64,000 nt of DNA from contig JAHIND010000005.1 in assembly GCA_018896025.1 (NCBI GenBank), forward strand, positions 124,001 to 188,000, given 5' to 3'. Both the position numbers and the translations under genes were made by a program. Every line of letters begins with the position of its first letter. The first letter of the stretch is position 1. Shown here piece by piece: positions 53,832 through 62,734 of this stretch. Source of the stretch: Pseudomonadota bacterium (GTDB lineage Bacteria > Desulfobacterota > Desulfarculia > Desulfarculales > Desulfarculaceae). A model generated the notes under the pieces. It was not told the origin of the DNA. It did not search any database and saw nothing but the letters and a program-made list of their open reading frames with translations.

Positions 53832-54469
53832 TGCCGGACACCAACCCAGGCCAAGCCGGCTATGCCGAGCTGTTCGGCCAGGTGACGCGCAACGCCACCC
53901 ACGAGATCAAGAACGAGCTGGCGGTCATCAACGAGCAGAGCCGCCTCATCAGCGAGATGCTGGAGATGGGCGCCAAGGGCCGCGAGCCCGACCCGGACCG
54001 CCTATACCAGCTCATAGGGAGGGTGATAGAGCGGGTGTCCCGGGCCGACCAGGCGGTGAAGCGCCTCAACGCCTTCGCCCACAGCGCCGAGGAAACCGGG
54101 CCCATTTGCGACGCGGTCAAGGGCGTCACGCTCATCTGCGGCATATTCGCCAGGCAGGCCGCCCTGCACAACGTGACCCTGGAGCTGGCGCTCCCGGAGA
54201 CCCTGAGCGTGGGCCTGCCCACCTTGGACTTCGAGCGGCTGTTGTGGCGCTGCCTGGCCACGGTGGTGGAGGCGGCGGTGAGCGGCTCGGTGTTGCACCT
54301 TGGCCTGGAGAGCGGCGGCGAGGGGGCAGTGCTGCGCCTGGATGCGGAGCTGGAGCGGGAGATGCCTCCGTTGCCCGGGCAATTGCTGGCGGAAATGGGA
54401 GTAAGCCTGCGCGGGGGTGGCGGCGTCTTGGAGTTGGGACTGCCGCCGGCGCGGGCCACGGGAGGGTAA
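53831..54469 (+). CDS. Small histidine-kinase-like protein with degenerate ATPase
   Basis: 212 residues. An H-box-like segment NATHEIKNELAVINEQSRL gives a HisKA-type dimerisation helix pair. The rest has the length of an HATPase_c domain, but N, G1 and G2 boxes are not recognisable (the C-terminus ends GGGGVLELGLPPA). It may be a histidine phosphotransfer protein or a pseudokinase modulating the neighbouring kinases. Overlaps the preceding receiver gene by one base and precedes the carbonic anhydrase. Confidence 0.78.
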   Translation: MPDTNPGQAGYAELFGQVTRNATHEIKNELAVINEQSRLISEMLEMGAKGREPDPDRLYQLIGRVIERVSRADQAVKRLNAFAHSAEETGPICDAVKGVTLICGIFARQAALHNVTLELALPETLSVGLPTLDFERLLWRCLATVVEAAVSGSVLHLGLESGGEGAVLRLDAELEREMPPLPGQLLAEMGVSLRGGGGVLELGLPPARATGG

Positions 54470-54475
54470 AATATA

Positions 54476-55207
54476 ATGAGTAAGAGCAAGCAAACCAAAC
54501 CCCCTGCGCGGCCGGACAAACCCGAGCCCCAAAAGGTGTTGGACGAGTTGACCGAAGGCAACCACCGTTTCACCCATGACCAGCGCCACCATCCCCGCAG
54601 CGACTTGCTGCGGCGCAAAGAGGCCCACCTGGGCAACCAGGCCGACCACGCCATGGCCACGGTGCTGGCCTGCTCGGACTCGCGGGTGCCGGTGGAGATG
54701 ATCTTCGACGTGGGCATCATGGACCTTTTCGTGGTGCGAACCGCGGGCCACAGCATGGACTCGGCCACCCTGGCCTCGGTGGAATACGGTATGCTGCACG
54801 TGCACACCCCGCTGCTGGTGGTGCTGGGCCATACCGGGTGCGGAGCGGTGACCGCCGCCCTGGACATGGTGCAAAACGACGCGGTTCCCGCCCAGGCCAG
54901 CCTGCGCGGGCTGCTCAGCGGCATAACCCCGGCGGTGCACCAGGCCATGGCCGACCTGCCCGAGGCGGGCGCCGAGGAGCTTTTGGACCGGGCCATCGAG
55001 GAAAACGTCAAGCAGACCATGCAGGCGCTTTTCCGGCAAAGCAAGGCCATCAGGGAGGGAGTCGCCTCCGGCGCTTTTGCCGCGGTGGGAGCGATATACG
55101 ATCTGGCCCATGGTCGTGTAAGATGGCTGGAGCCCCAGCAAACCGCCGGGGCGCCCGACCCGCAAAATCAAGCGGCCGCCGAGAGCCGCAACGAAATAGG
55201 AGGGTAG
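54476..55207 (+). CDS. Beta-carbonic anhydrase
   Basis: 243 residues. Zinc ligands Cys66, His119 and Cys122 are in ACSDSRVP and LGHTGCGAV; the catalytic Asp68-Arg70 dyad is present. It interconverts CO2 and bicarbonate in the cytoplasm. A ~20-residue polar N-terminal and a ~25-residue C-terminal tail (AGAPDPQNQAAAESRN) exceed the core. Located between regulators in the cluster with a SulP transporter, consistent with inorganic carbon uptake. Confidence 0.93.
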   Translation: MSKSKQTKPPARPDKPEPQKVLDELTEGNHRFTHDQRHHPRSDLLRRKEAHLGNQADHAMATVLACSDSRVPVEMIFDVGIMDLFVVRTAGHSMDSATLASVEYGMLHVHTPLLVVLGHTGCGAVTAALDMVQNDAVPAQASLRGLLSGITPAVHQAMADLPEAGAEELLDRAIEENVKQTMQALFRQSKAIREGVASGAFAAVGAIYDLAHGRVRWLEPQQTAGAPDPQNQAAAESRNEIGG

Positions 55208-55209
55208 CG

Positions 55210-55641
55210 ATGCAAGACATCAGGGTGTTGGTTGTCGATGATGATCCGGACTTCCTGGAAAGCGTCAGTGAGCGTCTGAGCAACCGGGGCTGCATTGTGG
55301 ATACCGCTCTGGACGGGGCCATGGCCCTGGAAAAGATCGGGCAAAACCTCTATGACGCCATCGTGCTGGATCTGCAGATGCCCAAGGTGGACGGCATGGA
55401 AACCCTGAAGCGGGCCCTGGCCAACAAGCCCAGCCTTCAGATCATCCTGCTGACTGGTCACGCCAGCGTGCAGGTCGGCGTGGAGGCCATGCGCCTGGGC
55501 GCCCTGGATTTCATGGAAAAGCCCGCCGACCTGGATCTGCTGGTGGAGAAGATCAAGGAAGGCCGGGCCCGGCGCATCGACATCGACGACCAGACCAGGG
55601 AAGCGGCGGTCCGCGAAGCCCTCAAGAAGTACGGCTGGTAG
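55210..55641 (+). CDS. Single-domain response regulator
   Basis: 143 residues: receiver VLVVDDDPDFLESVSERL, phospho-Asp in AIVLDLQMPKVDG, LLTGHASVQVGVEA, Lys in DFMEKPADLD, then a short basic tail (KEGRARRIDIDDQTREAA). It begins 2 nt after the carbonic anhydrase stop and is the last gene of the run. Confidence 0.92.
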   Translation: MQDIRVLVVDDDPDFLESVSERLSNRGCIVDTALDGAMALEKIGQNLYDAIVLDLQMPKVDGMETLKRALANKPSLQIILLTGHASVQVGVEAMRLGALDFMEKPADLDLLVEKIKEGRARRIDIDDQTREAAVREALKKYGW

Positions 55642-56071
55642 GACCCGCCAAGAACGATCGCGGCCAAACGGTCCCGCCCCCTGCCTGCCCGGCGGTTTGG
55701 CCGCCCACGGGCGCGGACCAAAAGCGAGAAGCCCTGGCCCGGCAAAAAACTAGGGCCATGAGCCATGGCGAGGCCGCGCGGGGGCGGGGGCATGGCTCGG
55801 GGCCCACAACCGGCGTCGCGAGACCCGCTTATTTTTCACGCCCACCCAGTGGGCGTCCCCCTCCCCCCAGGCCAGGGCGGAGAATATCCTATTCTTGCCG
55901 TCCGGCCTCTTGCCGGATATGCTCAAGTGAAACGGCCAGACTGCGGACATCTCCGAGAAGGAGGCTCCATTGCCCGCGAGGCCAACGGTGCTTGTTGAGC
56001 CCTCCGGCCTTTTACTAAACAGCAATCACCTTATGATCTTATTATGATCTTATCGTGGTGAGGTAAGTTTC
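55642..56071. promoter_or_regulatory. Intergenic region with stem-loop and tandem 11-bp direct repeat
   Basis: 430 nt. A stem-loop GCGGCCAAAC (55660-55669) / GTTTGGCCGC (55695-55704) without a U-run is probably the end structure of the SulP cluster. At 56031-56052 the 11-mer TTATGATCTTA occurs twice back to back, 20 nt before the diguanylate cyclase start: the spacing of one helical turn per site suggests a regulator binding site. No gene is convincing in between. Confidence 0.5.
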
Positions 56072-57337
56072 ATGCGCCGCCAGGTTCGCCTTTTATTAGT
56101 GGAGGACAGCAAGACCTACAGCATGCTCATAAAAGGCACTTTGCGGGAAATGGCCAAGGATGAGTATACGCTGAAGGCGGTGGAGACGGTGGAGCAAGCC
56201 GCCGCCACGGTCCACGACTTTGATCCGGACGCCATCCTGCTCGACCTGTTCCTGCCCGACAGCGAGGGGCTGGACACCCTGCGCCGCGTGAAAAACATCT
56301 TCTCGGACAAAGCCATCGTGGTGTTGAGCAGCCTCGACGACGAAGAAACCGCCTTCCAGGCCATCCGGGAGGGGGCCCAGGACTATCTGGTTAAATCCGA
56401 GACCGATCCCAAGACCATGGAGCGGGCCATACGCTACGCCAGGGAGCGAAACCAGATAGAGCAGGCTCTGCTGCAAAGCCAAAAGCTGGTGCGCGACCTG
56501 TTGGACTCCATCCAGGCGGGCATCTTGATCGTCGAGCCCACCGACCACCGCATCGTGGACGCCAACTCCGTGGCCATGGAGATGTTCAAGGCGTCCTCCC
56601 AGGAGGTGATCGGGTCCGTCTGCCACCGCTTCGTGTGCCAGGATCAGCTGGGGCGGTGCCCCATCACCGATCTAGGCAAAAAGTCCGACAACTCAGAGCA
56701 GCAACTGCGCCAATCCGACGGCCAATTGATGCCCATTCTCAAGACCGTGGCCCTGGTCAATCTGGACGGCCGGGAGCGCCTGGTGGAGAGCTTCTTGGAC
56801 ATCTCCAGCCTCAAGAAGATGGAGGAGGAGCTGCGCTGCCTGTCCCTCACCGATGAGCTGACCGGCATCGCCAACCGGCGGCAGTTCATGTACACGGCCT
56901 CCCTGGAGGCCAAGCGCGCCCGGCGCTATGGCAACTCCATCTCCTTGATAAACGTGGATGTCGACGAATTCAAAACCGTCAACGACAGCCTGGGGCATCA
57001 TGCCGGGGACCTGGTGCTCAGAAAGCTCACCCAGTTAATCAGCCAGGAGCTGCGCGATAGCGACCTTTTCGGCCGGGTGGGCGGCGAGGAATTCGCCATC
57101 ATCCTACCGGAAACCGGCCTGCAAGCCGCCGTGGAGGTGGCCGATAGGTTGCGCGTGCGCGTCCAGAGCCACACCTTCAAGGCCGAAGGACGTCATATCG
57201 CCTGCACCATAAGCCTGGGGGTGGCGGCCTTTGATCCCGAGTCCGACGACCTGGATTCCTGGCTCAAACGGGGCGACCAGGCCCTGTACCAGGCCAAGGG
57301 AAAAGGCCGCAACCGGGTGGAGGCCCTGGAGGCCTGA
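56072..57337 (+). CDS. Response regulator-PAS-GGDEF diguanylate cyclase
   Basis: 421 residues. Receiver (LLVEDSKTYSM, phospho-Asp in AILLDLFLPDS, YLVKSE), a PAS domain (~150-250: LLDSIQAGILIVEPTDHRIVD) with a CQDQLGRCP Cys pair, and a GGDEF domain with active site GRVGGEEFAI and intact inhibitory I-site RDSD five residues upstream. It should make c-di-GMP with product feedback. It may control surface functions such as the adjacent autotransporter, which is convergent with it. Confidence 0.93.
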   Translation: MRRQVRLLLVEDSKTYSMLIKGTLREMAKDEYTLKAVETVEQAAATVHDFDPDAILLDLFLPDSEGLDTLRRVKNIFSDKAIVVLSSLDDEETAFQAIREGAQDYLVKSETDPKTMERAIRYARERNQIEQALLQSQKLVRDLLDSIQAGILIVEPTDHRIVDANSVAMEMFKASSQEVIGSVCHRFVCQDQLGRCPITDLGKKSDNSEQQLRQSDGQLMPILKTVALVNLDGRERLVESFLDISSLKKMEEELRCLSLTDELTGIANRRQFMYTASLEAKRARRYGNSISLINVDVDEFKTVNDSLGHHAGDLVLRKLTQLISQELRDSDLFGRVGGEEFAIILPETGLQAAVEVADRLRVRVQSHTFKAEGRHIACTISLGVAAFDPESDDLDSWLKRGDQALYQAKGKGRNRVEALEA

Positions 57338-57433
57338 GACCGCCACGGCGCGCCGAGAGCTACCAGCCGTAAGTCCTCTCCGCCATACCTGGAAAATTCC
57401 GAGGGCCAGTCCGTGCCGCAAATGAATGATCGG

Positions 57434-57464
57434 ACCAGCACCGCGAGTGCTGGTTTGCTGTTTC
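57434..57464 (+). terminator. Probable terminator after the GGDEF gene
   Basis: ACCAGCAC-CGCGA-GTGCTGGT followed by a T-rich stretch (TTGCTGTTTC); U-run imperfect. Confidence 0.5.
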
Positions 57465-57507
57465 ATCCCTGCCCGAAACGGGTTTACCCCCGGCGCGGGA
57501 ACGGGCC

Positions 57508-60500
57508 CTAGAACCGGTACTCAAGCCCCGCGGTGACGGCCTGAGCGTAATAATCGTCGCCCAGGGCCAGGGTCAGGGCCAGGTTGGCCTCCAGGGTTTG
57601 GCTAATCAGGGCGGAGAAGCCCGCGCTGACCACGCCATAGTCCGAGGGCAGCTTCAGGCCGTCCACCGTGAAGGGCGAGACCCCGTAGTCCACGAAGCGG
57701 GCCGTGACCTGCAGGGGATCGTCCTTGAACTCGTGCCACCAGGCCGCCGACAGCCGGGGCAGCACCCGCACCCCGCCCAACTCCCACAGGCTGGAGGCCT
57801 GCCAGCCCAAGGCGCTCTGCATTGACTCCGCGTCCTGTTCATCCACCGCCAGGCCCAGAGCCCCCACCCCGGACTCACTGAAGCCGTCCTGCTTCAGGCT
57901 GGTGTATCGCACCATGGCCGTGGGCCCGGTTTGCCATCCGCCCAGCCTGAAGTCGTAGCCGCCCTTGAGGCTACCCAACCCGGCCAGGCCGTGGAAGTCG
58001 CTGCGGGCCGTGCCGTTGTAGCTGGGCAAGTTCAGAGACCGGTGGGCGGTGGCGTCGTTGTAGGCGAAGCCGAGCTGACCCCGCAGGTATAGCTGCCCCC
58101 AGACGGCCTTGGCGTAGAGACCGGCGTGGAAGTTGTCCATGCGCCCGTAATAGGAGGGGCGGTCCCAGTCCAGGTCGCCCCGGCTGACGCCCAGGGCCAG
58201 GCCCAGGTTCAGCCACGGGGCCAGAGCGCCGTCGCCGCCCAGGGCCAGGCCGTCCAGGGTCTGGCCGTAGCCCAGGTGTTGGGCGTCGCCCTCGCGCTGG
58301 GCGGTGCTGCCCCAGAAGCGGGCCCACAGATTCAGGCCCTGGGGGGATTCCTCGGCGGGAGGCATCCCCAACAGTAGCGCGTCACGCTCCTGGTCCATCT
58401 GCTGGTCGATGACATCGCCGAAGGCCTGGGCGCTTTGCAACGAAGACCAAGCAAAGGCGCTGTACATCTCCGGGCTGAGCTGCTCCAGGGCGGCGCTTAT
58501 CTGGGCCGCGCTGTAGGAGAAGTCCATGAGCGTGATCAGGGAGGCCATCTCGTCGTCGCGGTTCACCGCCAGGGGCACTACGGCGTCCAGGCTGCCACCC
58601 ACCATGCGCTGGCCCGGCGTCTCGCCGAACTCGGCGTAGGAGGCGCGCGACAGGGTTATGGAGATACAATCGCTGGAAGCGCCCATGGACAGGGACAGCA
58701 CCACCGAGTCCAAGAGGGACTGGAAGCTGGAGAAGCCGCCCACGATGTTGCCCGCGCTCAGCACCGTCCAAGAGGTGCCGCCGGTGTAGACCCCCGGATC
58801 CAGGGAGGCCCGCAAGGTGCCGCCGTTCAGGTAGGCGGTGCCGGTGACCACCAGGCGGTCTCCCGAACTCTGGCCCAGTTGCACGGCCAAAACCCCGCTG
58901 CTGGTGTTGATGAAGTCGCCGTCGATGGTCAGGGTGCCGATGCTGTTGCCCGGAGAGATGACGCCGTTGTTGGTAACCTCGCCCACGATGGTGCCGTTGC
59001 CCCCCAGGGTGCCGTAGTTGGTCAGCGTGTCGCTGGTCAGGGTGCCGTTGATCGACGCCGCTCCGCCCGCCTCCACCGTGGTTGCTCCGCTAATGCTCCA
59101 GTCGCCGGTCAGGGTGGTGCGGCCGCCGTAAAAGGCCAGGTTCTCGAAATTCAGGTAGGTGGTGCCCCACAGGCTGCCGTCCTGGTTGCCCATGCCGCTG
59201 AAGGCCAGGGTGTCGGTGCCGCTGCCGCCGCCTACCGTGCCGCCCACCGAGGAGCCGCTTTCCAGGTTGACCCGGTCGTCGCCGTCACCCGCGTAGATGC
59301 TGCCCCCCACCGCGCCGCTGTTGGTGATGGTGTCGTCGCCGCCGCTGCTGCCGCTGCCGGTGTTTCTGCCGCCGTAGATGTTGCCGGTCACCGTGCCGGA
59401 GTTGACTATGGTGTTGCCGGTGCTGCTGCTGCCCGCGCCGGAGTTGAGGCTGCCCCAGATGTTGCCGCTCACCGTGCCGGAGTTGACTATGGTGTTGCCG
59501 CCGCCGCTGCTGCCGTCGCCGTCGTTGTAGCTGCCGTAGAGGCCGCTGGTGACGGTGCCCGCGTTGTTGATGACGTTGCCGCCGCCGCTGGAGTTGGTGC
59601 CGGTATTGCGGCTGCCAACGATATAGTCCGCCGTTCCGGAAGATGTGTTGCTTATGGTGTTGCTGCCGCCGCTGCTGGAATCGCCCTCGTTGGAGCTGCC
59701 GTAGATCACCTGACCCACGCTGCCGGAGTTGGTGATGGTGTTGCCGCCCCCGCCGACGCTGCCGCCGCGGTTGCGGCTGCCGAAGATATAACCGTCCACC
59801 GTGCCGGAGTTGACGATGGTGTTGTCCCCGCCGCTGCTGCCCGTGGAGGTGTTGTGGGTGCCGTAGATGGATTTGCCCGCCGTCCCCGAGTTGACGATGG
59901 TGTTGTCCCCGCCGCTGGCGGAGTCGCCCTGGTTGCGGGTGCCCATGATGTTGCCGTCCACCGTCCCGGTATTGGTGATGGTGTTGCCGCTGCCGCTGGT
60001 GGAGTCGCCCTGGTTGTCGGAGCCGTAGATGCCGCCACTCACCGTGCCCGCGTTGACGGTGGTGTTGTCCCCGCCGCTGCTGCCCGTCCCCTCGTTGATG
60101 CTGCCGAAGATGTAGCCGTCCACCGTCCCCGTACTGGTGATTGAGTTCGACCCGCCGCTGCTGCCTGTGCCGTCGTTGTAGCTGCCGTAGATGTCGTAGG
60201 TCACCGTGCCGGTGTTGCTTATGTTGTTGGAGCCGCCGACGCTGTCCACCCCGCCGTTGCCGCTGCCGTAGATGTCGCCGTCCACCGTGCCGGTGTTGAT
60301 GATGGTGTTGGAGCTGCCGCTGCTGTAGTCGCCTTCGTTGAAGCTCCCGGCGAGACCAGATACCTCGAGGCCGGTGTTGATGACGGTGTTGTAGCCGCCG
60401 CCGCTGTTCTCCCCATCGTTTTGGCTGCCCACGAGGCCGCCGTAATCCTCGCCGGAGTTAGTGATGGTGTTATAGCCGCCGCTGCTGGAGTCACCCTCGT

Positions 60501-61479
60501 TGACGCTGCCGAAGGAGCCGAAGCCGCTGGCGGTGTCGGTAAGGGTGATGGTGTTGGAGCCACCGGTGGCGCCCGCCCCGGCGTTGTAGCTGCCCATGAT
60601 TGTAACGGCCATGCCGCTGTTGGTGATGATGTTGTCTCCGCCGCTGGTGGAGGCGCCATCGTTATAGCTGCCGATGATGCCCAGGCTCACACCGCTGTTG
60701 CTGATGCTGTTGGACCCGCCGCTGCTGTCCGCGCCGGCGTTAAGGCTGCCGTAGATGTCGTTGTCCACCGTACCGGCGTTATTGATGTTGTTACCCCCGC
60801 CGCTGTTGCCCACGCCGGTGTTGTTGCTGCCGTAGATGCTGTCGGCAACTGTTCCGGTGGCGGAGTTGACGATAGTGTTGCCCCCGCCGCTGGCCCCCGC
60901 GCCGGTGTTGTCGCTGCCGTAGAGGCCATTGACCGCGCCTGAGTTGCTGATGGTGTTGCCGCCGCCGCTGCTGCCCGCGCCGGTGTTGCTGCTGCCGTAA
61001 ACTGACCCGCTCACCGTGCCCGAGTTGACTATGGTGTTGTCCCCGCCGCTGCTGTCGTCTCCCTTGTTGCGGCTGCCCATGAGGTTGTTGCCTATGGTCC
61101 CGGCGTTGGTGAGGCTGTTGGAGCCGCCGTCGCTGCCCGTGGCGGTGTTGTTGCTGCCGAAGACGCTTACGCCTATGGAGCCGCCGAGCTGGTTCACCAC
61201 GGTGTTGGAGCCGTCGCTGCTCATGAATACGCTCTGGCCGACATCGCCCGAGTTGGTGAAGAGATCGTGCCCCCCCTGGGTCATGTTCACCTGTTTGTTG
61301 ATGGTGCCCTGGTTGTCGTAATCATCGTCCTCGGAGGTGCCGGCCCAGTTGCCGGTGATAGTCCCGGTGTTGGTTTGGTCGGCGGCCGGAGCCGGAGCGG
61401 CGGCCAGGGTCAGGAGCAGAAGCCCGCACAGCAGGCGGCGGGCAATAGAGCCCAACGGACGGCATAGGCAGCTTTGCAT
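57508..61479 (-). CDS. Autotransporter with ~24 tandem 27-residue repeats
   Basis: 1323 residues from ATG 61479, chosen because GGGGGA precedes it and the signal peptide (RRLLCGLLLLTLAAAPAPAADQ) starts there; in-frame starts at 61500 and 61512 exist. The passenger is made of about 24 repeats of 27 residues (pattern NTIxNSGTVxGxIYGSxNxG...SSGG), predicted to stack as a beta-helix. A linker with GTLGGNGTIVGEVTNNGVISPGNS, the usual autotransporter junction, leads to a C-terminal 12-strand beta-barrel ending AGLEYRF. It should be displayed on or released from the outer membrane; likely adhesin. Confidence 0.9.
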   Translation of the reverse strand: MQSCLCRPLGSIARRLLCGLLLLTLAAAPAPAADQTNTGTITGNWAGTSEDDDYDNQGTINKQVNMTQGGHDLFTNSGDVGQSVFMSSDGSNTVVNQLGGSIGVSVFGSNNTATGSDGGSNSLTNAGTIGNNLMGSRNKGDDSSGGDNTIVNSGTVSGSVYGSSNTGAGSSGGGNTISNSGAVNGLYGSDNTGAGASGGGNTIVNSATGTVADSIYGSNNTGVGNSGGGNNINNAGTVDNDIYGSLNAGADSSGGSNSISNSGVSLGIIGSYNDGASTSGGDNIITNSGMAVTIMGSYNAGAGATGGSNTITLTDTASGFGSFGSVNEGDSSSGGYNTITNSGEDYGGLVGSQNDGENSGGGYNTVINTGLEVSGLAGSFNEGDYSSGSSNTIINTGTVDGDIYGSGNGGVDSVGGSNNISNTGTVTYDIYGSYNDGTGSSGGSNSITSTGTVDGYIFGSINEGTGSSGGDNTTVNAGTVSGGIYGSDNQGDSTSGSGNTITNTGTVDGNIMGTRNQGDSASGGDNTIVNSGTAGKSIYGTHNTSTGSSGGDNTIVNSGTVDGYIFGSRNRGGSVGGGGNTITNSGSVGQVIYGSSNEGDSSSGGSNTISNTSSGTADYIVGSRNTGTNSSGGGNVINNAGTVTSGLYGSYNDGDGSSGGGNTIVNSGTVSGNIWGSLNSGAGSSSTGNTIVNSGTVTGNIYGGRNTGSGSSGGDDTITNSGAVGGSIYAGDGDDRVNLESGSSVGGTVGGGSGTDTLAFSGMGNQDGSLWGTTYLNFENLAFYGGRTTLTGDWSISGATTVEAGGAASINGTLTSDTLTNYGTLGGNGTIVGEVTNNGVISPGNSIGTLTIDGDFINTSSGVLAVQLGQSSGDRLVVTGTAYLNGGTLRASLDPGVYTGGTSWTVLSAGNIVGGFSSFQSLLDSVVLSLSMGASSDCISITLSRASYAEFGETPGQRMVGGSLDAVVPLAVNRDDEMASLITLMDFSYSAAQISAALEQLSPEMYSAFAWSSLQSAQAFGDVIDQQMDQERDALLLGMPPAEESPQGLNLWARFWGSTAQREGDAQHLGYGQTLDGLALGGDGALAPWLNLGLALGVSRGDLDWDRPSYYGRMDNFHAGLYAKAVWGQLYLRGQLGFAYNDATAHRSLNLPSYNGTARSDFHGLAGLGSLKGGYDFRLGGWQTGPTAMVRYTSLKQDGFSESGVGALGLAVDEQDAESMQSALGWQASSLWELGGVRVLPRLSAAWWHEFKDDPLQVTARFVDYGVSPFTVDGLKLPSDYGVVSAGFSALISQTLEANLALTLALGDDYYAQAVTAGLEYRF
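59280..61206 (-). repeat. Tandem 81-bp coding repeats in the autotransporter
   Basis: About 24 units of mostly 81 bp (a few 78-87 bp). DNA of neighbouring units is diverged, but stretches such as GGTGTTGTCCCCGCCGCTGC recur. Unit-number change by recombination is likely. Confidence 0.85.
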
Positions 61480-61990
61480 GTTTGTCCCCCAGCGCCGCAT
61501 GAAGCCACACACCTCATGGGACCTAATGATGTTGCCCCAGAAAAGCGCGAAACGCGAGGGGCCTGCTCTTAACCTTGTTGGGCACCGTGGGGTGTGGAGG
61601 CAAAACAGACCGGTACGCCCAAAGGTTGAGGCAACCCTCGCCTTGAGCGGACGCGGCGAGATGTCGGCACAGCATTTAATTCACGGGCAGGCGAACACGG
61701 CGATCATCGTAACTTTAAACATCTAAATATGTACAGGTTTTTATAGCCAGCCCTTCCGCAAGGCTCGGCAATAGACAACATTTCTTATGTGCGCCGGCAG
61801 CAAGGCGAAATTGCAAGACCTGAGTTTGGCCACGGACGGGCCTCGCCGACCATGTTTGCTCACGCCGGCCGCTTGTTGCGCAAGGCGTATGCCCCGGTGG
61901 ACTATTTCCTGATTCAATGAATAGTGTTTTGACCGAGAGTCATGCTACGATACCAAAATATTTTTTTACATTGCGACGCCGTTGCGCTTC
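61480..61990. other. Divergent intergenic region, no gene seen
   Basis: 511 nt between the divergent autotransporter and glycosyltransferase genes. Less GC-rich than the genes, with T- and A-tracts around 61715-61745 and 61950-61975. It should contain both promoters, but I could not assign a reliable -35/-10 pair. No RNA gene recognised. Confidence 0.4.
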
Positions 61991-62734
61991 ATGGCCGTCA
62001 TGGCTAAGGACGAAATAGTGCCCAGCCCCCCAGCGACAGCGCATGAGATAAGGCCTGCCCCTCCTGCCGCACCGGCGGTTTCCATAATCGTTCCGGTTTA
62101 CAACGAGCAGGAAAGCATTCCCGGCCTTTATGATGGCTTGGCGCATCTGGCCGACTCCCTGGGAGCCGAGATCATCGTGGTGGACGACGGCTCCGACGAC
62201 GCCAGTCCCCAACTTTTGCAAGACTGCCGGGACTTCATCTATCTGCGCATCGCCCACGCCGGCAAAAGCGCCGCCCTGGCCGCCGGACTGGCTAGGGCCA
62301 GGGCTCACATTACCGTGACCATCGACGCCGACTTGCAGGAAGACCCCGCCCATATCCCTGCCATGGTGGCCCTGGTGGAGCAGGGCTACGATTGCGTGCA
62401 TGGCGTGCGGGTGCGCCGCCAGGACGCCTTTTGGGGCAAGCGCCTGCCCTCCTGGTTCTACAATCTACTTATATGGCTGCTTTTCGGCTACCAGTTCCGG
62501 GACGTGAACTGCGGCCTGCGCGCCGCGCCCACCGCGCGGCTGCGCCCCCTGGAGTGGAGCCGGGGGACCCATCGCCTGGTTCCCCTGCTGGTCCATCTGC
62601 AGGGCGGCCGTATCAAGGGAGTGCCGGTGCGGCACCGCCGCCGCCAATGGGGCCGCTCCAAGTACGCCACCCCCAGACGCTACCCGGTTTCCCTGCGCCA
62701 CCTGCTCAACTTGTGGTTGAACGGCCATGTTTGA
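61991..62734 (+). CDS. GT2-family glycosyltransferase (dolichyl-phosphate-mannose-synthase-like)
   Basis: 247 residues from ATG 61991; ATG 62000 and TTG 61982 are alternatives and the RBS is weak. VSIIVPVYNEQESIPGLYDGL, IIVVDDGSDDAS and ITVTIDADLQEDP (DxD metal site) are typical of GT2 enzymes acting on polyprenyl phosphate. FRDVNCGLRA and the HRRRQWGRSKY basic segment resemble DPM1-like proteins; one C-terminal hydrophobic segment (NLLIWLLFGYQ) could associate with the membrane. Overlaps the next gene by 8 nt. Confidence 0.87.
   Translation: MAVMAKDEIVPSPPATAHEIRPAPPAAPAVSIIVPVYNEQESIPGLYDGLAHLADSLGAEIIVVDDGSDDASPQLLQDCRDFIYLRIAHAGKSAALAAGLARARAHITVTIDADLQEDPAHIPAMVALVEQGYDCVHGVRVRRQDAFWGKRLPSWFYNLLIWLLFGYQFRDVNCGLRAAPTARLRPLEWSRGTHRLVPLLVHLQGGRIKGVPVRHRRRQWGRSKYATPRRYPVSLRHLLNLWLNGHV

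Noticed and set aside
57508..61206. CRISPR-like periodic repeats
   Set aside because: Period of about 81 bp without constant spacers and fully in frame; these are protein repeats of the autotransporter.
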